DNA from: Candidatus Cloacimonadota bacterium
GTDB taxonomy: Bacteria; Muiribacteriota; UBA6191
Length of the DNA: 50,715 bases
Direction of reading: 5' to 3'
Assembly (NCBI GenBank): GCA_019454875.1
Contig: JACFNL010000002.1
Location: forward strand, 38,767 to 89,481
Of the stretch, positions 34,306 through 42,200 are shown piece by piece. Both the position numbers and the translations under genes were made by a program. Within the stretch, counting starts at the first letter, position 1, and every line of letters starts with the position of its first letter. The notes beneath the pieces are model-generated. The model did not search any database and was not told the DNA's origin. It saw only the letters and a list, made by a program, of their open reading frames with translations.

Positions 34306-35301
34306 CTATTTGTCTTGGCTGCTAAGTTCCAGTTCTGGTCCCAAATGGGCAATGCTTTGACGCATTTGAGTATCGGCCTCAATGTTTTTTAGCCTATGGT
34401 AATCCATAACAGCGAGTTTACCGGAAAGCAGGGCCTCGGCCAGAGCCATGGGGATTTTGGCCTGGGCATCAATAAGTTTGGCCTTGGATTCCTGTTCCCG
34501 GGCATACATTTCTTCTCGCTCAGCACGGGCATTGGCAACTCTTTGTGCGGCTTTGGCCTCGGCAATCCGTTTGTCTGCATCGGCCTGATCAATTTGTAGT
34601 TTGGCCCCGATGTTCTCTCCTACATCCACATCGGCTATATCGATGGAGAGAATTTCAAAGGCAGTATTTTTATCCAGTCCTTTAGACAGAACATATTCAG
34701 AAATGGAATCGGGATTTTCCAAAACCTCTTTGTGAGATGTGCAGGAACCGATCCTGGTACAGATTCCTTCCCCGACCCTGGCCAGAATTGTTTCTTCTCC
34801 GGCCCCACCAACAAGTCTATGAATGTTGGCCTTAACTGTAATCTGGGCTTTGGCCTTTACCTGAATTCCATCTTTGGCCATGTTTTCTACCATGCCAGTC
34901 ATAATAACCTTGGGGGTTACACACATTCGGACAGCCTGCAATACATCGCGACCAGCCCGATCAATGGCAGCAGCAGTGTTAAAGTCCAGGGGTAGTTTGG
35001 CGGAACTAGCACTGATTAAGGCATCTACAACCCTTTGCACATCACCACCAGCCAGATGATGGGTCTCCAGCCGTTTTAACTCAACTCCTAAATCGGCTTT
35101 GGTTCCCATGATCAAAGGTTTGACCAGGGTAGTAGGATTAATCCCACGAAACCGAAAGAATAAAAAATCTATCAGACCAACATCTGCACCGCAGGTTCGG
35201 GCTTCCAGCCACAGTGGAATAGGAATAAATGTAGTGAACAATACAAGAATAAATAAAAATCCACCACCGCCTAAAATGATAAACGGTATCAGAGCTTCCA
35301 T
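34306..35301 (-). CDS. floA: Flotillin-like protein FloA
   Basis: FloA organises functional membrane microdomains. This 331-residue protein has an N-terminal membrane hairpin ([20 protein letters not shown], then [13 protein letters not shown]). The SPFH region includes [20 protein letters not shown] and [15 protein letters not shown]. An Ala/Glu-rich coiled coil ([20 protein letters not shown]) precedes a short tail. Length and order match the YqfA/FloA family. A good sigma-70 promoter lies upstream. The often associated NfeD gene is absent, and a 73-residue gene follows. Confidence 0.95.
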   Translation of the reverse strand: MEALIPFIILGGGGFLFILVLFTTFIPIPLWLEARTCGADVGLIDFLFFRFRGINPTTLVKPLIMGTKADLGVELKRLETHHLAGGDVQRVVDALISASSAKLPLDFNTAAAIDRAGRDVLQAVRMCVTPKVIMTGMVENMAKDGIQVKAKAQITVKANIHRLVGGAGEETILARVGEGICTRIGSCTSHKEVLENPDSISEYVLSKGLDKNTAFEILSIDIADVDVGENIGAKLQIDQADADKRIAEAKAAQRVANARAEREEMYAREQESKAKLIDAQAKIPMALAEALLSGKLAVMDYHRLKNIEADTQMRQSIAHLGPELELSSQDK

Positions 35302-35340
35302 TGTCAGTCCTTTCTTAAAGAGAGTAGTTCTGCCACAAGC

Positions 35341-35369
35341 ATTATAGTCAAATCATCAATCCCTGTCCT
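35341..35369 (-). promoter_or_regulatory. Sigma-70-type promoter of floA
   Basis: On the minus strand, -35 AGGACA (35369-35364) and a perfect -10 TATAAT (35346-35341) are 17 bases apart, about 40 bases before the floA ATG. The -35 overlaps the stop codon of the upstream TPR gene, so floA can be transcribed separately. Confidence 0.7.
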
Positions 35370-36007
35370 CAATTACCTCTAAGTTTCTTTAAGGCCTCAT
35401 GATTAGCCAGTCCATCAGCATTAAATGGATTGGCACTATATCCTTCGGTGTAGTAGGCCTTTGCCTCATTTATCAAGCCCTCAGCAAGATAAATAGAGCC
35501 TAAGGCATACCAGGCCTTTTGCATCAGACAATCCAACTTCACGCACACCTTAAGGTTCGTGATGGCCTGAATCAAATCCCCAGACTCAAGAGAGGCGATG
35601 GCCAGATGGTAGCGATGTCTGGCATCCTGGGGGAATTTCTGGCAGAGGATCTGAAATTCAGATAGTGCAGCCTTGAAGTTTTTTTGATGCAGGTTTTTTA
35701 TGGCTGTTTCCTGCAATAAATGCAGGGATGGGTCATCTTTAATTTCTGTGCTTTCCAGTCTCTTTTGCCAGTAGATGAGGGCCTCCAGTTCACGACCTTC
35801 GGGGTTTAAGGCAAGTGCTTCCATAAGGGTCTGATGGGCCAGGGCCAGTTTATCCAGATGAAAATAGCACTCCAGAAGTAGTCTTTTATGATAACGACTA
35901 TGAGCCAGATGTTCAGGTTTGAGTGAAACAATCAGATTGAGACACTCACTCCATTGCTTTTGATTTCTTAATGCCAAAGCGGTTTTTAACGAATCTGCTA
36001 TATTCAT
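35369..36007 (-). CDS. TPR-like helical-repeat protein, 212 residues
   Basis: Several degenerate tetratricopeptide repeats are visible: CYFHLDKLALAHQTLMEALA, HRYHLAIASLESGDLIQAIT, and AWYALGSIYLAEGLINEAKA. There is no signal peptide or membrane helix, so it is probably a cytoplasmic adaptor with an unknown partner. It lies upstream of floA on the same strand, 67 bases away with a floA promoter between. Its 5' end is close to the divergent glycosyltransferase gene, which helps set that gene's start at 36051. Confidence 0.8.
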   Translation of the reverse strand: MNIADSLKTALALRNQKQWSECLNLIVSLKPEHLAHSRYHKRLLLECYFHLDKLALAHQTLMEALALNPEGRELEALIYWQKRLESTEIKDDPSLHLLQETAIKNLHQKNFKAALSEFQILCQKFPQDARHRYHLAIASLESGDLIQAITNLKVCVKLDCLMQKAWYALGSIYLAEGLINEAKAYYTEGYSANPFNADGLANHEALKKLRGN

Positions 36008-36050
36008 GCCTGCATTGTACTATGGCCTGAAATCAGGGAAAAGGGGACTC

Positions 36051-37301
36051 ATGAAAATTGGAATTCAGACATGGGGTTCAACGGGTGACTGTCGGCCAAT
36101 GTTTGTTCTGGCAAAAAAACTGAAACAGGCGGGGTGTGATGTGCAAATGGCGGTCACTTGTCTGGCAGGTCATGGGTTTGAGAAGGAAGCTACTGATCTT
36201 GGCATTGAGTGGATTGGGGCACCAAAGGATATAGAGCTCTCAGACGCGGATTTTCATAAAACTTTTGGGGAGGCTTGCAGCGATTTAGTTTTGTTGCACA
36301 GGCTTTTGAAAAATGGGTATTTTCCTTTTGAAGAGCATATGATGCAGGCATCTGAAATACTCGCAAGAGATTCGGATGTTCTGATTCAGCATTTTATGTG
36401 CCACACCCTAAGAATCGCGGCAATCAAACACAATCTCCCCTGTGTCAGTGTACACTTTTGGCCCGGCTCCTTAAGCACTCGTAACTCAGCACCTTACCCC
36501 CTGCCAAATCTTGGGACCTATTGCAATCAGATACTGTGGAACCGTGCTCATGACTTGTTGAATTTTTTGTTTCAGAAACAATTTTCTAAAATGGCAAAAC
36601 AGATGGGTGTTCCCATGGCAAGGTTCTGGCCAGACTGGTGGACATCAAAGGAACTAACATTAATTGCTTGCAGTCAGAATCTGTGGCCCAAAGAACCGGA
36701 TTGGCCGGAATCATTTTTTGCCTGTGGGTTTCTGGATGACTCGGTGGAATCAGGTGAGATTCCAGAGGATCTCAAGCAATTTCTTGAAAATGGAGAACCA
36801 CCGGTTTTGTTTTCATTCGGCTCAATGGGGTATTTGAATGCATCCAGGAGACAGGAGTTTATGGAAAACATAATGCAAAACACTCCTTGCAGATTTTTGG
36901 CACAGCTCTGTGATAAAGACCAGCCCACAGGTTCAAGTGATGGAAAAATATACAGATTTTTACGGCTGCCCCATGCCAGTCTTTTTCCCCATTGTGTGGC
37001 AGCAATTCATCATGGGGGTGCTGGTACTACCCATAGTGTCCTGAAGGCTGGACTTCCAGCAATGGTAATCAGTTTTTGTGAAGAACAGTATTCCTGGGGA
37101 TTACAGGTTCACAAAATGGGGGTTGGTCCCAGACCATTTCGCTATAAAAACATCGGAACAAAAGATTTAAGCAGACAAATTTTGGAACTGACGCGGAATA
37201 CATCGTATAAAACTGAGGCTATCCGTCTTTCAGAAAATATGAATATGGAGTCTGGAGTAAATCAGGCAATTACAAAAATTAAATCCTTGAGCCGCTGGTA
37301 G
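36051..37301 (+). CDS. GT1-type (UGT/MGT-like) glycosyltransferase
   Basis: A GT-B fold is indicated by the opening MKIGIQTWGSTGDCRPM, as in sterol and macrolide glycosyltransferases. The C-terminal donor-site motif is AIHHGGAGTTHSVLKAGLP, followed by EEQYSWG. LFSFGSMGYLN marks the start of the C-terminal half. It probably glucosylates a lipid or other hydrophobic acceptor, and sterol or glycolipid acceptors are possible. The frame is open from 36006, but I chose ATG 36051 because AAGGGG lies 8 bases upstream and the GT fold begins there (416 residues). Confidence 0.9.
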   Translation: MKIGIQTWGSTGDCRPMFVLAKKLKQAGCDVQMAVTCLAGHGFEKEATDLGIEWIGAPKDIELSDADFHKTFGEACSDLVLLHRLLKNGYFPFEEHMMQASEILARDSDVLIQHFMCHTLRIAAIKHNLPCVSVHFWPGSLSTRNSAPYPLPNLGTYCNQILWNRAHDLLNFLFQKQFSKMAKQMGVPMARFWPDWWTSKELTLIACSQNLWPKEPDWPESFFACGFLDDSVESGEIPEDLKQFLENGEPPVLFSFGSMGYLNASRRQEFMENIMQNTPCRFLAQLCDKDQPTGSSDGKIYRFLRLPHASLFPHCVAAIHHGGAGTTHSVLKAGLPAMVISFCEEQYSWGLQVHKMGVGPRPFRYKNIGTKDLSRQILELTRNTSYKTEAIRLSENMNMESGVNQAITKIKSLSRW

Positions 37302-37373
37302 AATACTACCATCTTATCCATCAAAGCCTGATCCAGATTAGTTCAAACTGCATTTTTGATTGTAATTTTTTTG

Positions 37374-37403
37374 TTAGAACTGTGACATACAGAGTGATAT
37401 GAT
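37374..37403 (+). promoter_or_regulatory. Possible promoter of the surface-protein operon
   Basis: TTAGAA (37374-37379) and TATGAT (37398-37403) are separated by 18 bases, about 100 bases before the first gene of the operon. The rest of the gap 37302-37505 shows no ORF and no clear terminator for the glycosyltransferase gene. Confidence 0.35.
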
Positions 37404-37505
37404 TGCTGCTTGCAACAAATTTGAGTCCGAACAATTACAACCTGACACTAATCAGAGTTGTAGTCTAAGACCAATCTTGTGACCATGGTAATTTCAGGAG
37501 GAACC

Positions 37506-38141
37506 ATGAACCTCGTTAAAAGTATGATAGTAAGTTTGATTTTGGCGGCTGTGCCTCAAGCTGAGGCAGTCACAGTTAACCTAAGCCCAGGATGGAATCT
37601 TGTATCTCCGGTGCTGGCTCAGGCCAAGGCTGTGGATCAGTTTCTGACGGATCATGCATCAGGCTGTTCCATCACAAAAATTTGGGAATACAGTGGTGGG
37701 TGGGCTCAGTATGTGCCTTCCGGTATCAATCAGATAAATACAATCAAGCCTGGCCAAGGATACTGGTTTTTGGTGAGCGGTGCCTGCGATGTTACTACCA
37801 ATGATACAACTCCCGGTTATGCATACTCCTTTGAGAGTTCTGGATGGAAATTGATTGGTTCAAACTCGCAAGCAGATGTGTCCATTGACAGTGCAGGATT
37901 ATTAAATCCCGCCAATTTTTCGTCAGGAGATGCCTCAGGGGTTATAAAAATCTGGGAGTACTCAGGCTCATCAGGCTGGAAGTCATGGCAACCATCTGGT
38001 GCGTCGGCCCTTAGTGCAATGCGCCCTGGTTACGGATACTGGATGCTTTTGTCCACTGGTGGGATTTCTCTGGATTCATCCAATTCCTCATTAGCGGATC
38101 TTCTGCCTCCCGTTTGCCCCGGCTGCCCTCCTATACAATAA
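37506..38141 (+). CDS. Small secreted protein of two WNLV-type modules
   Basis: The ATG at 37506 has a strong CAGGAGG ribosome site and gives a signal peptide (MNLVKSMIVSLILAAVPQAEA), so it is preferred over the ATG at 37479. The mature protein is two copies of a module of about 80 residues: GWNLVSP / KIWEYSGGWAQYVPSG / GQGYWFLVSG, then GWKLIGS / KIWEYSGSSGWKSWQPSG / GYGYWMLLS. The same pair opens the giant gene at 44829. The function is unknown; a surface or adhesin module is likely. The two Cys in PPVCPGCPP close to the C-terminus could be a cross-link or attachment point. Confidence 0.82.
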   Translation: MNLVKSMIVSLILAAVPQAEAVTVNLSPGWNLVSPVLAQAKAVDQFLTDHASGCSITKIWEYSGGWAQYVPSGINQINTIKPGQGYWFLVSGACDVTTNDTTPGYAYSFESSGWKLIGSNSQADVSIDSAGLLNPANFSSGDASGVIKIWEYSGSSGWKSWQPSGASALSAMRPGYGYWMLLSTGGISLDSSNSSLADLLPPVCPGCPPIQ

Positions 38142-38145
38142 CTTG

Positions 38146-39213
38146 ATGCTGAGACTAACTATGCTGAAACTTGTTTTGCTTCTGGTCGCTTTTGTTCAAA
38201 CTCAGTTTTCACTTTGCCAGCTCAGGCCTCATCCGCCAGTACCTCCAAGTCCCAATGAGTTTACCCAGCCAGTTCTCTGGTTTCGTAGCGGAAATGGCTT
38301 TCAGATTTCCTGGCAGGATGTGGCTGGTCGCGATGGCTTTTTTGTTTCTGTGTGTAATGACGAACGGGGCTTTTTGCCTGTAGCGGTAAATGTTTCGGAT
38401 ACTTCCTTAACCCTGCAGGGTTTTGATAGAGCCGGGGATCATATTGTGCAGGTGAGTGCCTTTGTACGAGTCGGTCAGAATATGGTATTTAATACGGGTG
38501 CACTGACGACCATTCCTGTAACTCCTAAGGATGTCTCGCTAAGAGAAGAGCCAGAGGAAGCCCAGGATGTTGAATCCGAAGCTACGGCGGATCCCAATCC
38601 TATGACTCCTGGTGAGGTCACCGCTGAGTCCCCGTCTCTGATAGAGGAACTGACTACCGAAACTAAGGTTGTGGCCGTGGCCCATCGTCAGACACTTGCC
38701 CGTCAGTTTCCTATGCTAAATGGGGATCGATCATTTTACAGCCCAAAGTATCCCTTTGTGGAAAATCCCATGTTTGAGCAGGCAGGCCCGAACGGGGAGA
38801 GGATCCCCGCCTTGCTGGTAGATGCTGAAATTGACGCGACTGTAGCCAGAATTCAAGCCCGAACACAGCCAGTTTCAGAGGGGACACCTTCATTGGACAC
38901 CAATAAGGAGACTGTTGTGGCGACAAACTTAGAGAAGCCAGTAGTTCATCAAGTTACCGGCACCACAGGTTCATCCCCAAACCTTGAAGAAAAGCTGAAA
39001 CTGGCCGCTGAAATTCAGGCCAAAGCCGAGGAGAAAAAACCTCAAGTGCTTACTCCAGAACCTACTCAACCCAAAGTTGAGTCAAAACCCGAGGTTACTC
39101 CCGAACCGGCACCCATGCCTCGGGCACCCTCGGAAAACAATACATTAATTTGGATAGCTATTTTAGTTTTAGCTGGTTTTTTGTATTTCATTTTTGCTAA
39201 GGAGGCAAAATGA
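38146..39213 (+). CDS. Exported protein with C-terminal membrane anchor
   Basis: The layout is: signal peptide (LKLVLLLVAFVQTQFSLC), a proline stretch, then a beta domain of about 90 residues resembling fibronectin III (FQISWQDVAGRDGFFVSV through HIVQVSAFV). A long Pro/Glu/Thr-rich linker follows, then a single C-terminal helix (TLIWIAILVLAGFLYFIFAKEAK). It probably spans the periplasm as a stalk or anchor for the adjacent secreted proteins, which is inference. The start could be TTG 38143, ATG 38146 or ATG 38161; none has a strong ribosome site. It overlaps the next gene by ATGA. Confidence 0.75.
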   Translation: MLRLTMLKLVLLLVAFVQTQFSLCQLRPHPPVPPSPNEFTQPVLWFRSGNGFQISWQDVAGRDGFFVSVCNDERGFLPVAVNVSDTSLTLQGFDRAGDHIVQVSAFVRVGQNMVFNTGALTTIPVTPKDVSLREEPEEAQDVESEATADPNPMTPGEVTAESPSLIEELTTETKVVAVAHRQTLARQFPMLNGDRSFYSPKYPFVENPMFEQAGPNGERIPALLVDAEIDATVARIQARTQPVSEGTPSLDTNKETVVATNLEKPVVHQVTGTTGSSPNLEEKLKLAAEIQAKAEEKKPQVLTPEPTQPKVESKPEVTPEPAPMPRAPSENNTLIWIAILVLAGFLYFIFAKEAK

Positions 39214-42200
39214 GTTTAGTCATTAGACTTTTTACAGTGCTTTTGTGCAGCTGTACCGTATGGGGTGCCACAAAGTTTCCCGTGCCGGAGCTTCCCACTA
39301 CTGGTGCATGTACTTCTGATACATTGGGCCTTGTGGCTGGTTTGGCTGCTCCACAGCCTTTGGGTTCTGTTTCTGAACTTGTAGTGGCCCCAAATCAGAC
39401 CACCAGGAACTCGTCAGTTAGTTTTAAGGGGGTCATTGCGCCTCAGTCAGAATCGCCGTCAGAACCTGTTTCGGTGGGACGGCTAGAGGCGATTTATAAT
39501 TTTGCTACAGTTTTTAGGTGTAACACGGATACTTCTGCTACCGGGGTGCAGCAGTGGAAGAGAATTACTACTATAAACGATCAGATCACTCCATCACTCA
39601 GTAATCCCCAGACATTTACCATTGCAGAGACGGTTGAGCAAGGTGTGTCAGGACGAGTTTATTATGTGGCTTTTGTCATGCACAGTCCTAGCCAGGCAGC
39701 ATCTTATGGAACATTCTCAGCCTCAACAGGCGATCCGATAATCCCCAAAAACAGGGAATCTTTGGAAGTCGCCTTTGATAATGCGTTTAACAATTTGAGG
39801 GTTGATAAATCGGGAGGTGGTGGAATCAGTTGGTCCAATGTTTTGGTTTCTTTTACAGATGCATTTGCCCCCCCGCCCCAGCAACTAGCCGTAACCGCTA
39901 CCAACAGCTTTGGTGGAGCAGCGATTACCACAGGACTTAATACTGTGTCCGCAGGTTATACTCTGAGTGCAACCATTGATGCGACATTAGTATCAAATCC
40001 ATCTTTTGTCTGGACCCCAAGCAATTTGCCAACAGGTCTGACTGCTACCGCTGGTGGTACCAACAATGACACTCTGACCATTGCAGGAAGTTTTACTGCT
40101 CCTGGGGTTTTTAACACATCTGTTACGGCTCAGGTAACTTCTTCTCATACAACTACATTAAATCAGTCCTTTGTGGTGACTCCTCCTGGAATTGCATTTG
40201 TGACTCCTGCAGATGCCTTGGGTTCAGTTCAAATCAGTCGTGCAACTACCTATACTGTTACTACAACTGGTGGAATGGCCGCTTTTGATAGCACCAATTA
40301 CGAGGTTGTCTACACAGTGACGACTCAGCCTGCAGCTGGAACGGTTTCGTTTTCAGGAAACCAGATGACTGTAGATTTGTCTCAGGTAGCAACTGTTGGT
40401 ACAACCTTAAATTTTACAGTTCAGGCCGCAGTACAATGTAAAACCAGTGCTACTAACTGCCAGACAGCTTTATTGTCCACAAACAACAGGTTGTCCACAA
40501 ACAACAGGACATTTACGGCAACTACTGCCAATGAGTTCAAATTTGCTCAGAATATCCTGACTTTAGCTTCAGCCTTTGCCACAAATCCAAGTAGTCTGGG
40601 AAATTATGCCCAGATTCGTCATGGCAATGGCGTTGGTTCCTTTGGTATTGATCTTTCTGGTGTAGGCAGTACTTTAGAAGTCACATACAGTATTGTTGGC
40701 GGGGCGACTACCGCTCCTGCGACAATCGAGTCTTTGAGTCAGCTTGGTCTGGAGTTTATATCAGGTACATCCGGATCGACTTCCTCAACGATTAAAGAGA
40801 CTTTTGAAGGTTCATCTACTCCTATGACGGGAGCTACTTTTGTATTGAAAATTGGAGCATCCAGTACGGGTGCAGAACCCACTCATATCGAAACCACAGT
40901 AGCCTTTATCATTCTTGATGGCAGCCTTCCAATGGTTGTTTCAACTCCTGTGTTTGATGCTTTCGACTGGGGTGTTTCGGGAAAATCGCAATTTCTGCCA
41001 TTATCTGTTGCTCAAACTCTAAGAGTCACCTATTCCAAGGCTCTGAGTGTTGCTCCTGTAGCAAGAGTTATGTTTAGCGATTTGGGTGTGTTTAACGGGA
41101 CAGCAACAATTGGCAATCCAGCCAATGAAGTATCTTACAATCTGGATTTTACATCCTTGTCTACTGCGGTTGCTCCGAGTACCCCTAATAACTCATTGGC
41201 AGTATCTCAGATTTCATTTGATGACACCGGTGAAGATACACAGGTTCCGGATTTGGAATCTTTTAGAAACAAGACAGAGACTATTGCCTATAACAGTAAT
41301 CAACTACTGTCTGCGTACTTTGTTACTAATCCGCTCAAAGTAATTAGTAGCACCAGTCTTGGGACTGTGTCGGCAGTAACCAATCTTGTGGTTTCTTTCA
41401 ATAAAGTGGCGACATTAGCGTCGGGAGCCGTCACAGGAAATCTTGGTGCATTGATTGTAAATTCAATCGATTCTACTACTGGGACCAGTCTACAGATTCG
41501 ACCAGTAACCCGTTTTACCTATGGTGGCAATGGGTTAACTCTTAACAGCACTTTGATTACAGATAATGATGGCTTACCCTTGCTTGATGCAAATGATAAG
41601 GCGATGAATACTTCTATTGCTGTAACCATTGAGTCCGATACATACGGACCAGTTCTGGTTTCCAATGTTTCAAGGCAAAGTAGTTCTTCCAGTACAGATG
41701 TGACTTTCACGGCTGTTTTTGATGAGACTTTATCGCAGTGTGCTTTCTCGCCTGCAACCGGAACTAATCCAAACTGTAGCGTTGTAAATGGAAATCAGGC
41801 AGTTGCGGAGTGGTTTGGCCTACCTGAAAATAGAAGGTATAATTTTGTTATTGAGGTAAAGGATAGTTTGCCTGTACCCAATACCTCCACAGTAACAGTG
41901 AATTATGCCACTTTGTCAACTGAGGAGGTTGCTGCGGCTGGTACTGCTCCAGTGAATGACGCTCCTCCTTTTGTGCTTTCTTTGACTCCTGATTTGCGTG
42001 ATGCGTCAGCATCAGCAGCCATTGGATTATTTCCTGTGTTTCAGATTCAGTTTTCTGAGAGTGTAACCGGTGGCAGCCTCAAATTGTTTTATGAAGAAAA
42101 CAGTACAACCAGCCATGAAATTCAAACATCCACAACTGGTACTGGAAATTTCCGAAGCATTCGTTCGACAGCACAACTTACGGAAACAACTGCCTATCGT

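Noticed and set aside
40473..40508. DnaA-box-like TTGTCCACA twice, as a possible origin
   Set aside because: It differs from TTATCCACA, lies inside a coding tandem duplication, and there is no AT-rich unwinding region or dnaA/dnaN gene.
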